This document shows, in pieces, positions 50,501 to 55,497 of a stretch of 64,000 bases of DNA. The notes below the pieces were generated by a model. The model was given only the letters and a program-made list of their open reading frames with translations, searched no databases and had not been told where the DNA came from. The stretch's first letter is position 1. Every line of letters begins with the position of its first letter. The DNA lies in NCBI GenBank assembly GCA_016165875.1, contig JABBOT010000011.1:12525766-12589765 (forward strand), in the 5' to 3' direction. A program made the position numbers and the translations under genes. The stretch comes from Acanthopleura granulata (Eukaryota; Mollusca; Polyplacophora; Chitonida; Chitonidae).

Positions 50501-52658
50501 TAAGCTGTCTTTCCACTCATACAGGTAAACTGTCTTTCCACTCATACAGGTAAGCTGTCTTTCCACTCATACAGGTAAACTGTCTTTCCACTCATACATG
50601 TAAGCTGTTTTTTTCCACTCATACAGGTAAACTGTCTTTCCACTCATACAGGTAAGCTGTCTTTCCACTCATACAGGTAAACTGTCTTTCCACTCATACA
50701 TGTAAGCTGTTTTTTTCCACTCATACAGGTAAACTGTCTTCCCTTTCAATCAGGTAAACTGTCTTTCAACTCATACAGATAAGCTATCTTCCCACTCATA
50801 CAGGTAAACTGTCCTTCCACTCATACAGGTAAGCTGTCTTTCCACTCATACAGGTAAACTGTCCTTCCACTCATACAGGTAAGCAGTCTTTCCACTCATA
50901 CAGGTAAGCTGTGTTTCCACTCATGCATGTAAGGTGTCTTTCCACTCAAACAGGTAAGGTGTCTTTATAATCATACAGTTAGCTGTTTTCTCTCTCCCCA
51001 AGGGTGGCTGTCGTATAAATGGAAACTTTTGGATTACAGCTAAAAACGCCAATTAAATAAAATAAGTCAAAAAAAAGAAAAAAGATGCTGTTTCTGAGAG
51101 AAATGACATGTAGCATTGCTTAAATGAATGAGAATGTAGAAATACTTACCATTGCTAAGGTACTTATAAATTGCCATTGCATAAATAATTGACATCATTG
51201 AAACACATTATGATCGCTGAAATAATTGACATTGCTGAAGCAGATTGCCATTGTTCAAATAATTGACTTTCCTGAGATAATTTGCTATTGCCATTGCTGA
51301 AACAGTTGACATTTCTGAGGTAAATTGCCATTGCTGAAATAATTGCTGAAATGTCAAGACGGGGGAAAATTCAAATACATGAACTTTATTGTTTCCATGG
51401 TGAAACAACTTTACCTATTGAATAATTGCCATCTTTAAATATAAATTTCAATAAATTTGATTTTCTGTTCTCAACAGGCAGCCAGAACAAATTCTATATG
51501 TCGTCGCTTTAAAAAATTAGCACTGGAGGCAAGGGTGTTCGGTTACAAGAGCAGCTCACAGCTGGATCTGGATTCCTTTGTGCTCTTTGTTTCCAACAAT
51601 AGCCTACGGGTAAGTCGAAAACAAAATAGATTTTTTTTTTTAACACTCAGTGAGGAGATTAGTCTGTCTGGTCTGATAGATAGAAGAGACTGTCTCTTAT
51701 TAATACATCAAAACATTCTGGACTTAATCTTCCACTCAAAGGTTGGCCAAAAGTCCTTTGAAAGAGCTAATCATGTGATAGCTGAGTGATAAAATACATG
51801 CACCTGATAAGCAGGAGGCCCAGAGTTCAAGTTTTAGTCTAATCCTATGTAAGATTTTGTAATATTTTTATGAATACAGAGGTAAAAATTCTGGGTTGTT
51901 GTTGCTCATAGGTGTTTTATCATTGTTTTGTCTTCTGTTTGTGATAGGCAAAGGTATTTATTATTATTACAGTGTATATGTTGTTTTTGTTAATGTCTTG
52001 TTTATACATACATGTATTATAAGGTACTCTCTATGTTGCATTATAAATATTATCAAGTCCTCCTTGTCAGTATTGTCCAGTACATGTTGTTGGACCTATA
52101 AAGTTGAAACTGGACAAGTTCTGAGAAGTTGTGTGTAAACATAGGTTTGATGGTGATTTAATATTATCATTATTTTCTGTCTGCACTCTGGGATAGACCA
52201 AGAACTGTCACCATACATCTGGTGCCTGGTGTCTTGGGCCATATTGGCATGACATACCAGTGAGGCATTGCACATTACAAATACATCTATGTCTGAATAT
52301 AAAAATAAAAATTAAATAAATAAAAATGTTTAAATTGTTAGTATTAGCCACCAAAGCAAACAAGTACTTGAAGCAGTCATTTTCTTAAATCTTAGGACAC
52401 CTTACAGTAACGAATTGTAAGTCTGCATAATATCTAGCTCTTTTCTTTTTCGTGTGTTTGGATCTTTCGTGAAGTGAATATATTTCTTTAAATCCTGCTG
52501 AAGACAATCTTGTTTTTCTGTCTTTTTTTTTTCAGGCCAAGTTGTTCCACATTCCAATTCTGCCGTCGTATTTAATCTCCGTCATTGTTATCACTTGTTT
52601 CATCATATTGCTTCTCTTCCAGACCAGTGTGATAGGGCCAGCGAACTATTTTTTCTAA
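17526..52658 (+). CDS. Seven-transmembrane gustatory-receptor-like protein (12 exons, about 563 aa)
   Basis: Exons: 17526-17591, 26406-26678, 29564-29665, 35907-36071, 37704-37973, 41095-41162, 41702-41809, 46840-47017, 49021-49120, 50268-50374, 51478-51609 and 52536-52658. All junctions are GT..AG and in phase. The first 147 residues are soluble and Ser-rich. Predicted membrane segments are about 167-190, 263-278, 316-338, 357-382, 430-450, 460-479 and 536-552. N-X-S/T sites at 219, 223 and 242 lie between TM1 and TM2, while the TM2-3, TM4-5 and TM6-7 loops are basic. That implies a cytoplasmic N-terminus, inverted relative to GPCRs and as in the insect GR/OR superfamily. The TM6-7 loop, a phase-0 intron before the TM7 exon and TCFIILLLFQ in TM7 (compare the GR TYhhhhhQF motif) support a GRL call. 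A ligand-gated channel role would be inferred from the family. Ligand unknown. Exon 1 is tentative. Confidence 0.75.
18250..18495 (+). mobile_element. Diverged SINE, plus orientation
   Basis: GACTGTGAGTTCAAGTCTAG is the B-box region. GGTGGGAAGGTTTGTCTGC, TAATGTTGGCCGCCATCGTA and an (AATA)n tail at 18475-18495 follow in order. Confidence 0.7.
20240..20340 (+). repeat. tRNA-like remnant (tRNA-Ser-like)
   Basis: GCGTGGACTCGAAATCGAAA resembles a Ser(CGA) anticodon arm, and CTGGTTCAAATC resembles a B box. The acceptor stem does not pair convincingly, so a pseudogene or SINE head is likelier than a working tRNA. Confidence 0.35.
21360..21600. repeat. Degenerate tandem repeat of ATTTCATTAAAACTG-type units
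   Basis: Motifs such as TTCATTTCATTAAAACTGAA recur with much variation. It is an old, decayed array. Confidence 0.6.
21624..21653. repeat. (TG)n microsatellite
   Basis: About 14 TG dinucleotides directly after ACATGTA. Confidence 0.95.
21850..22012 (+). mobile_element. Family-2 dispersed repeat, 5'-truncated
   Basis: GGCGGCAGCACTTTGGCAAC, TGGACTCGCCCTGCCACAAG and TATGACTGAAAAATTAAGTA match the copies at 29079 and 49503. The end ACGTTAACCCCCAAACACTC carries a CACTCACTCA tail. Confidence 0.7.
22559..22822 (+). mobile_element. Full-length tRNA-derived SINE, plus orientation
   Basis: The head GGGGCCTCCGTGGCTGAGGT holds the A-box region. ACCAATGCGGTTGCTGTGAG and a GAGTTCAAAGTCC B box with one extra base follow. 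The conserved body (CATACGTGGGAAGGTCTGC, GGTTTCCTCCCTCTATAAC, GTGAAATATTCTCGAGTGCA) leads to an (AATA)-type tail. Confidence 0.88.
24455..24642 (+). mobile_element. SINE, head truncated, plus orientation
   Basis: TACATGGGAAGGTCCACCAG, GGGTTTCCCCCGGGCTCAGC, CCGGTTTCCTCCCATCATAA and a short AAATAAAG tail match the main family. Confidence 0.85.
25050..25530. repeat. Degenerate tandem repeat, GATCCTG / GTAGAGATC motifs
   Basis: AGTAGAGATCCTGTAGAGAT, TTGATCCTTACCCCACTGGA and AGTCTGCA recur at irregular spacing. Five or six decayed units are visible. Confidence 0.65.
26406..26678 (+). CDS. Receptor-like gene exon 2 (cytoplasmic N-terminus)
   Basis: The acceptor TTATATGTTACAG opens 91 codons with no stop, starting VSRSPGEETSSDTSPG and ending SSTVRVE|GTAACT. 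It is Ser/Asp/His-rich without hydrophobic segments and has clearly coding base use. If exon 1 is wrong, translation could begin at the internal ATG at 26457. Confidence 0.8.
26955..27305. repeat. About 20-bp tandem repeat in intron 2
   Basis: The unit CTTGACTACATGAACCCTTA recurs about 16 times with substitutions, starting roughly 300 bp after exon 2. Confidence 0.8.
27617..28046 (+). repeat. About 430-bp dispersed or duplicated segment, copy A (intron 2)
   Basis: Shares ordered blocks with 29968-30425: CATACCAGAGA, TTTTTAAGCAATAA, ATTACCATATATGGATG, CATTTGTGAC and TGACATCAC-type CRE-like blocks. Identity is moderate and orientation is the same. Confidence 0.7.
28570..28722 (-). mobile_element. 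SINE (tail half), minus orientation
   Basis: TTTATTTATTTACTCGATTG tail side, CAGGAATATTTCACCTATAC, GCCAGCATTATGGTGGGAGC and GGTTGCTGGCAGACC match. The head is absent. Confidence 0.85.
29079..29398 (+). mobile_element. Family-2 dispersed repeat in intron 2
   Basis: GTCGGGAGATCCAGAACAAA, TCACACCAAAGACTTGAATA, GGTCAGCCCGGTGTCGGTAT, GTTCGAGTGGCGGCAGCACA and TCATGAAAAATTAAATGTTA run parallel to 49503-49815. It ends about 170 bp before exon 3. Confidence 0.75.
29564..29665 (+). CDS. Receptor-like gene exon 3
   Basis: 34 codons, IADIGGEDSINLTTNALRRC... ending RPYWKLLTF|GTAAGT, phase 0 at both ends. The basic and aromatic end leads towards TM1 on the cytoplasmic side. Confidence 0.8.
29968..30425 (+). 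repeat. About 430-bp dispersed or duplicated segment, copy B (intron 3)
   Basis: The partner of 27617-28046, carrying TTTTTAAGCAATAA, CATTACCATATATGGATG, CATTTGTGACTTCATGACAT and TGACAATTCAGAATATGGAC. The pair flanks exon 3 in direct orientation. Confidence 0.7.
30825..31321. mobile_element. Foldback element with about 70-bp inverted ends, internal 51-bp repeats and a tRNA-like block
   Basis: Left end 30825-30894 (AACAGTATTGTCATTATTAG ... AGTGCTGAAAATTGGCTG) is the reverse complement of 31250-31321 at roughly 90 percent. Inside are 51-bp direct repeats and, at 31145-31245, a tRNA-like stretch (GGTTGGTCGAGTGGTCTAGA ... TTTGAAACCTGG). No clear target duplication was found. Confidence 0.65.
30871..31088. 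repeat. 51-bp tandem repeat, 4.3 copies
   Basis: GGTTCTAGTGCTGAAAATTG starts at 30871, 30922, 30973, 31024 and 31075. Because 51 is divisible by 3, a spurious minus-strand frame stays open. Confidence 0.95.
31322..34468 (+). other. Intron 3 interior, no exon recognised
   Basis: T-rich runs (33170-33260, 34208-34240) and one diverged SINE at 32330. Short open frames here show no conserved features. Confidence 0.5.
32330..32555 (+). mobile_element. SINE, plus orientation, head degraded
   Basis: GCCAGGAGTTCAAGTCCACC (B-box region), GGCCATACAGGAAGGTCTGA, CCAGATGGTCGTGGGTTTCG, AATATTCTTGAGTATGACGT and a GATAAATGGATAAATAAG tail. Confidence 0.85.
34469..34605 (-). mobile_element. Diverged SINE tail half, minus orientation
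   Basis: TTTATTTCTTTATTTATTTG, TTCACTTATATGGCATCTGG and TGGTGGAGGAAACCAGAACT follow the family order. Confidence 0.65.
34850..35535. repeat. 31-bp minisatellite with TACATGTA core, about 22 copies (intron 3)
   Basis: The unit is CCCCATAGATACATGTACAC followed by GTATTTCCCTA. Each unit carries the palindrome TACATGTA. Most variation is in CATAG/CGTAG and CGTATT/CGCATT. Confidence 0.97.
35907..36071 (+). CDS. Receptor-like gene exon 4 (TM1)
   Basis: 55 codons start IGWRGFMKESINAGSCGRQ. TM1 follows (VLNAVYPVCIVLVLMYTYIY), and the exon ends KRDTQ|GTGAGT. The 3' part of this exon and its donor are the seed of the 118-bp array that follows. Confidence 0.92.
36072..36755 (+). repeat. 118-bp array seeded on exon 4 and its splice donor, about 5.8 copies
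   Basis: Each unit runs GTGAGTGGCTGACAGGTGTT, then a copy of the exon 4 sequence from CCCAGTGTGTATTGTACTGG to AGAGGGACACCCAG. Donor-like CCCAG|GTGAGT recurs at 36071, 36189, 36307, 36425, 36543 and 36661, exactly 118 bp apart. GACAGGTGTT occurs both in exon 4 and just inside the intron and is a likely slippage point. Reading past the first donor meets TGA within five codons. Confidence 0.97.
37310..37490 (+). mobile_element. SINE, plus orientation, head truncated
   Basis: GTACGTGGGAGGGTTCGCCA, CAACCTGCAGTTGGTCGTAG, GTTTCCTCCCACCATAATGC, GTGAAATATTCTTGAGTACG and an (AATA)n tail. Confidence 0.9.
37600..37677 (+). mobile_element. SINE 3' fragment, plus orientation
   Basis: CCCACCATGATGCTGGCCGC, AAGTGAAATATTCTTGAGTA and AAATAAATAAAC, ending about 25 bp before the exon 5 acceptor. 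Confidence 0.85.
37704..37973 (+). CDS. Receptor-like gene exon 5 (glycosylated loop and TM2)
   Basis: 90 codons. A Thr/Ser/Pro-rich loop carries NST, NMT and NVT sites, then come two Cys-flanked stretches and TM2 (PNALHLLAFILGFYYF). It ends YAIMEK|GTAAGT, phase 0. Confidence 0.92.
37974..38140 (+). repeat. Degenerate about 24-bp repeat starting at the exon 5 donor
   Basis: Directly after GTAAGT, variants of TTCTGTTCATTTTTATGCAT recur about six times (for example GCATCCTGTGTTCATTTTTG, GCATTTTCTGTTCATTTTTT). The donor itself is not visibly repeated. Confidence 0.6.
38640..40706. repeat. 74-bp satellite-like array, about 28 copies (intron 5)
   Basis: The unit is CCTGAAGAGTGGACTTGACT, GATTATGGTGACATTGCAAT, ATTCACCTCTCCCACATGAC, AACCACGCAATAGG. 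Sub-variants (CATTGCAGT/CTTTGCAAT, CGCAATAGCCC/CGTAATAGGCC) occur in blocks, suggesting multi-unit duplications. A SINE abuts its right end. Confidence 0.97.
40707..40872 (-). mobile_element. SINE, minus orientation, tail and head trimmed
   Basis: TGCCGTACTCAAGAATGTTT, GGCGGGAGGAAACCAGGCAG, GGGGGAAACCCACGACCATC and GGCCAGAGAGGAAGCCAGCA. Confidence 0.88.
41095..41162 (+). CDS. Receptor-like gene exon 6 (TM2-TM3 loop)
   Basis: The acceptor TTTGTTCTCAG is followed by VFLQATPLQGRVASQKKVIR, ending AG|GTAAGG in phase 2. It is a short, basic, cytoplasmic loop. Confidence 0.85.
41528..41690 (+). mobile_element. SINE 3' half abutting the exon 7 acceptor
   Basis: GCCAGCAACCTACGGATGGT, TAAGTGAAATATTCTTGATT and a poly(A) run followed by GTGAATAAATAAA. 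The tail ends about 10 bp before the acceptor AG, so the branch-point and pyrimidine region of intron 6 are partly SINE-derived. Confidence 0.88.
41702..41809 (+). CDS. Receptor-like gene exon 7 (TM3)
   Basis: The exon completes an Arg codon, then encodes TM3 (LFLICGLFWIILTLGLQGLY) and ends FFKKIG with GG|GTAAGT, phase 2. A SINE tail ends only about 10 bp upstream of the acceptor CCCGCCCAG. Confidence 0.92.
41808..42460 (+). repeat. 52-bp array seeded on the exon 7 splice donor, about 12.5 copies
   Basis: The unit starts at the exon boundary: GGGTAAGTCATCATTAAATG, TCATTACCAGTACCACTGCA, TTGTCATAGCTA. About nine copies keep a good GTRAGT donor and the rest carry GTAAAT or GTACGT. Translation past the real donor gives TAA at once. 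Confidence 0.96.
43255..43388 (+). mobile_element. SINE 3' half, plus orientation
   Basis: CAACCTGCGGAAGGTGGTGG, GTTTCCCCAGGGCTCTGCCC, CGTATAAGTGAAATATTCTT and an AAATAAATAAATAAA tail. Confidence 0.9.
43728..44001 (-). mobile_element. Full-length tRNA-derived SINE, minus orientation
   Basis: The tail side is at 43728. The body has CATACTCGAGAATATTTCAC and CCAGCATTATGGTGG. GAACTTGAACTCACAGCGAC is the B-box region and GACTGAGCCACGGAGGCTCC the A-box head at 43977-44001. Confidence 0.92.
44655..44757 (+). mobile_element. SINE 3' fragment, plus orientation
   Basis: CAGATTCCTCCCACAGTAAT, TCAAATATTCTTGAGTACGG, AAACACCAATCAAATAAATA. Confidence 0.85.
45636..45850 (+). mobile_element. SINE, plus orientation, missing A-box head
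   Basis: CTCACCAATGCGGTCGCTGT, GAGTTCAAGTCCAGC (B box), GGTTTCCTCCCACCATAGTG, CGTCGTATAAGTGACATATT and a GATAAATAAA tail. Confidence 0.92.
45935..46815. repeat. 109-bp array running into the exon 8 acceptor, about 7 copies (intron 7)
   Basis: CTCAAAAGTAGACAAATTTA recurs every 109 bp (46163, 46272, 46381 and so on), and the central five copies are almost identical. The last, diverged unit (ATTATGAGTCAAACCAGTAC, AATAAAAGCTAACAG) ends at the splice acceptor region. Confidence 0.95.
46840..47017 (+). CDS. Receptor-like gene exon 8 (TM4)
   Basis: The exon encodes EKYRWVLFGIEMLGILVLNS and then NLAVVINYVTQCEMIIFYVK, followed by the loop TTRLQEKSIDLRNAMK|GTAAGT, phase 0. A second acceptor 15 nt upstream (exon start 46825) is also in frame and would add LSGFS. 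I prefer 46840 because TCTGGCTTCAG has a better pyrimidine tract and GCTAAC lies at branch-point distance. Confidence 0.85.
47018..48468 (+). repeat. 81-bp in-frame array seeded on the exon 8 end and donor (17 donor-like sites)
   Basis: The unit is GTAAGTCTGATTGTCTTCTT plus a copy of the exon 8 end (AGTGAAGGGC..TGACCACACGG ... GCCATGAAG). At 81 bp it encodes 27 residues, VSLIVFLVKGMTTRLQEKSI followed by DVCKAMK. Seventeen AAG|GTAAG sites occur, two units are internally shortened, and the last is cut at 48468. The frame stays open from exon 8 to the end. The array is 1410 nt (470 codons) from the first to the last donor and keeps phase with exon 9. Copies differ at few bases, so the expansion is recent or homogenised. 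Confidence 0.97.
48488..48547 (+). repeat. Fragment of CACAATATGGCTGAAA-type repeat
   Basis: CATCACCACAATATGGCTGA, AAAATTGTTGACCTGGCATT, AAGCCATAGTAAGCAT. It matches the reverse complement of 6700-6766 and begins 20 bp after the 81-bp array. Confidence 0.55.
48590..48965. repeat. About 21-bp tandem repeat (intron 8)
   Basis: The unit CATGATTTACATGTACCTTG recurs about 17 times with drift. It lies between the 81-bp array and exon 9. Confidence 0.85.
49021..49120 (+). CDS. Receptor-like gene exon 9 (TM5 start)
   Basis: EIFRLRQNLGQLNGPIAR continues the loop after TM4, and TSLVTIIFAELTVI begins TM5. The donor is ATAG|GTGAGA, phase 1. Confidence 0.9.
49240..49372 (+). mobile_element. SINE 3' half, plus orientation
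   Basis: TGTGGATGGTCGTGGGTTCC, TCCCACCATAATGCTGGCTG, AAGTGAAATATTCTTAAGTA, AAACACCAATCAAACAAATA. Confidence 0.88.
49503..49815 (+). mobile_element. Family-2 dispersed repeat (most complete copy)
   Basis: The head TTGCGGTCCGGAGATCTGAG may be tRNA-like. The body contains GGCCTGGTGTCAGTATAATA, TGTCTGGTGTCTTCGGCATG and TTGACTCGCCCTACCACAAG. The end is CATATAACTGAAAAAGTGTT then GAGTAGGATGTAAAACCCAA. It is a SINE-like element distinct from the main family. Confidence 0.7.
50268..50374 (+). CDS. Receptor-like gene exon 10 (TM5 end, TM6)
   Basis: GISILIL closes TM5, NENNSYKVW is a short outer loop, and VFPVVWMLILFFPLIQ is TM6. The donor CAG|GTAAGC, phase 0, is the seed of the 25-bp array that follows. 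Confidence 0.92.
50358..50985 (+). repeat. 25-bp array seeded on the exon 10 end and donor, about 24 copies
   Basis: The last 16-17 coding bases of exon 10 (TCTTTCCACTCATACAG) plus GTAAGCTG form the unit CTTTCCACTCATACAGGTAA, repeated every 25 bp with C/A alternation (GTAAGC or GTAAAC). More than 20 donor-like ACAG|GTAA sites occur. The frame runs into a stop after about 2.5 units. Confidence 0.97.
50990..51066 (+). mobile_element. Diverged SINE 3' end
   Basis: GGTGGCTGTCGTATAAATGG and ACGCCAATTAAATAAAATAA match the end of the main SINE weakly. It directly follows the 25-bp array. Confidence 0.5.
51085..51410. repeat. Degenerate ATTGCTGAAATAATTGACATT-type repeat (intron 10)
   Basis: CATTGCTGAAATAATTG, TTGCCATTGC and AATTGACATT recur about 10 times with irregular spacing, close to exon 11. 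Confidence 0.7.
51478..51609 (+). CDS. Receptor-like gene exon 11 (TM6-TM7 loop)
   Basis: AARTNSICRRFKKLALEARV, then a stretch ending DSFVLFVSNNSLR|GTAAGT, phase 0. A basic helix, then L-D-L-D-S-F and a short linker before TM7, is the layout of the GR/GRL family between TM6 and TM7. Confidence 0.92.
51863..52176 (+). repeat. 314-bp direct duplication, copy A (intron 11)
   Basis: From TATTTTTATGAATACAGAGG to TTAATATTATCATTATTTT it is nearly identical to 53584-53896. I found only one substitution (GTCTTG/ATCTTG) and a small difference near the end (GTGTGTAAAC/GTGTATAAC). Confidence 0.95.
52536..52658 (+). CDS. Receptor-like gene exon 12 (TM7, stop)
   Basis: AKLFHIPILPSYLISVIVIT then CFIILLLFQTSVIGPANYFF and TAA at 52656-52658. 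A separate phase-0 exon for TM7, with T-x-F-x-x-L-L-L-F-Q, is like the conserved last exon of GR-superfamily genes. Confidence 0.92.
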   Translation, partial: AKLFHIPILPSYLISVIVITCFIILLLFQTSVIGPANYFF

Positions 52659-53355
52659 AATATTTCACTTTATATACATTCGTCAAAAACCGATATTTAT
52701 ATACGGTATTTTATATATGCACTTTGTACAAAGTAATTTTTGGATTCAAAAAATTGATACGAGCTGGATATCAAAATCAATTTCAAAAATTGTCGAATCA
52801 TTTCGCAAATTACTTAACATGTGAAAGATAAACAGTTGTCTATTGTTTTATGTGTTTATGTATATATCTTCCAAACCCATGTAACCAAATATTTTTTACA
52901 GTGAATGAGGATTCATTTAGATATTTGACAATATATGCAATGAAATGGGTCAAGTAAAGGTGAAGAGATTACAATGCTGCCAGGTGTTAATGCCTGGTAA
53001 TCTGTCCTGGCAGTAATTGAGTCACACCGATTTTGTGCAATTGTATGGAAACCTTCCACAAAATGATCCTGGGTAATGTTGATGATAACCACAACTTTGT
53101 TAAAACATTTCAAGAGTTTTCAACCTCATGATTGCCTTTTTGCAAAGGAGCCTTAGTTGCTTACAAAATTCCCAAATCAGCTGGACAGTGATTGGAAATA
53201 CTCGCACGCAAACAAGAGAGGTCCAAGCTGTGTAGAGAACGCATCATTCTCTACTGTTATGCAGGAGAGCTTATGAACTACCTCTTTGGTTTACAAATAG
53301 TATTTCTATTTACCTATTTTTGTGTTATTGTGATTCATAAAATGTTAGAATTGAA

Positions 53356-53361
53356 ATTAAA
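53356..53361 (+). terminator. Candidate poly(A) signal ATTAAA of the receptor-like gene
   Basis: This is the first plausible signal after the stop, about 700 bp downstream. It is followed within 15-45 bp by the GT-rich TAAGTGTATGTTATGTAGTT. Confidence 0.35.
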
Positions 53362-53583
53362 CAATATAAGTGTATGTTATGTAGTTTGTAGTTTCCAGGC
53401 TGATATATTGAATTGTTAATGGTGGTGATTCCTTTTTAAGTTGTTAAAAGCTTTGTTTTGTAAATACGGGAATATTTATAGGTGCTCGGAGCCCTATGTA
53501 CTTCAGTACATGTATTTGTTTGTATGGCTGGTTCTGTGTTGTTCATTTGGAATGAATGTCCACAAAAAAAGAGAAAAATGTTT

Positions 53584-53896
53584 TATTTTTATGAATACAG
53601 AGGTAAAAATTCTGGGTTGTTGTTGCTCATAGGTGTTTTATCATTGTTTTGTCTTCTGTTTGTGATAGGCAAAGGTATTTATTATTATTACAGTGTATAT
53701 GTTGTTTTTGTTAATATCTTGTTTATACATACATGTATTATAAGGTACTCTCTATGTTGCATTATAAATATTATCAAGTCCTCCTTGTCAGTATTGTCCA
53801 GTACATGTTGTTGGACCTATAAAGTTGAAACTGGACAAGTTCTGAGAAGTTGTGTATAACATAGGTTTGATGGTGATTTAATATTATCATTATTTT
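53584..53896 (+). repeat. 314-bp direct duplication, copy B (3' flank)
   Basis: The partner of 51863-52176, lying about 930 bp after the stop codon in the same orientation. The two copies bracket the TM7 exon. Confidence 0.95.
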
Positions 53897-54600
53897 TTGA
53901 TGTGTTAATTGAAAAGTTTGATCGTCCGACCAAACCAGGAGGTATGCATATTGGTGATGTGACATTATTCCCGCAAGAAGTATAATGGGAAGGCGGCATT
54001 TTTTTACCCCTCGGCCAATATAGGCCAACAGGTCTTGGAGGGCGACTTCTGTCCCGTCACTCCGTCTGTCTGTATCCTTGTAAACGCTCTACTCTAGAAT
54101 GGTTTACCCCTAGTCCATGAAACTTTCACCACAGTTACACTTAGGCACGAGAAAGAACCATCAACCTTGACCTTTTTCTGCTAGGTCATTAAGGTATAGT
54201 TTATAGAAGGTCTTGATCATTTTTTCCCAAATTCACAACGGCTACACTCCGGCATGATTGAGAACTCTATTGATTTTTGGTGACCTTGCCCTTTTCAAGG
54301 TCATTAGTCATTTAAGTTAAATTGCTTGAATGGCTGGTATTGTATATAACATCTCTTGGAATTTGTAGCTATTTGTTACATTGTACATGGGCTTAATATT
54401 GAGGAGTTGTTAAGTGTTAAGTTAAGTGCATTGGATGGTATTTTTATTTTAATCCTGTGAGATACAGGACTTAAAATGAAAAATGGATTGTTATGCAATG
54501 TGGACCATGTTACAATGTATCAGTGTCTTCTGTAATGCCGTACAAGTCTTTACTGTGACGCCATTATGATGAGTTGGGAAAGGCATATTTGACGTCAATT
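53897..54600 (+). other. 3' flank with possible dispersed repeat
   Basis: CTTCTGTCCCGTCACTCCGT, AACGCTCTACTCTAGAATGG and repeated GACCTTTTTCTGCTAGGTCA-like stretches look like a non-coding dispersed repeat, but no second copy lies in the window. No gene is seen. Confidence 0.4.
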
Positions 54601-54604
54601 AAAT

Positions 54605-55497
54605 GTTGTCAGAGTCCTGCTGTTGGGGCATTTGACGGGCCCCTGTTGTCACACAAAGCATGCGTTGACGGGTCCCTGTTGTCACACAAAGCATGCATTT
54701 GACAGGTCCCTCTTGTCACACAAAGCATGCGTTTGACGGGTCCCTGTTGTCACACAAAGCATGCTCTGACGGGTCCCTGTTGTCACACAAAGCATGCTCT
54801 GACGGGTCCCTGTTGTCACACAAAGCATGCAATTGACGAGTCCCTGTTGTCACACAAAGCATGCGTTTGACGGGTCCCTGTTGTCACACAAAGCATGCAT
54901 TTGATGGGTCCCTGTTGTCACACAAAGCATGTGCTGATGGGTTCCTGTTGTCACAAAGCATGTGATTGACGAGTCCCTGTTGTCACAAAGCATGCGTTTG
55001 ACGGGTCCCTGTTGTCACACAAAGCATGCATTTGACGGGTCCCTGTTGTCACACAAAGCGTGTGCTGATGGGTCCCTGTTGTCACACAAAGCATGTGATT
55101 GACGAGTCCCTGTTGTCACACAAAGCATGTGTTTGACGGGTCCCTGTTGTCACACAAAGCATGCATTTGATGGGTCCCTGTTGTCACACAAAGCATGTGC
55201 TGATGGGTTCCTGTTGTCACACAAAGCATGTGATTGACGAGTCCCTGTTGTCACACAAAGCATGCTCTGACGGGTCCCTGTTGTCACACAAAGCATGCGT
55301 TTGACGGGTCCCTGTTGTCACACAAAGCATGCGATTGACGAGTCCCTGTTGTCACACAAAGCATGCATTTGACGGGTCCCTGTTGTCACACAAAGCCTGC
55401 GCTAACAGGTCCCTGTTGTCACACAAAGCATGCGTTTGACAGGTCTCTGTTGTCACACAAAGCATGCGTTTGATGGGTCCCTGTTGTCACACAAAGC
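54605..55497. repeat. 34-bp minisatellite with GCATGC core, about 26 copies
   Basis: The unit is GCATGCGTTTGACGGGTCCC followed by TGTTGTCACACAAA. Variation is concentrated in the 5 bases after GCATG. There are no unique spacers, so it is not a CRISPR array. Confidence 0.97.

Noticed and set aside
17526..52658. Classical GPCR interpretation of the 7TM protein
   Set aside because: There is no DRY or NPxxY motif, and the positive-inside pattern with loop-1 glycosylation puts the N-terminus in the cytoplasm.
54605..55497. CRISPR-like repeat array
   Set aside because: Units are contiguous 34-bp tandem repeats with no unique spacers, in an intron-bearing eukaryotic genome.
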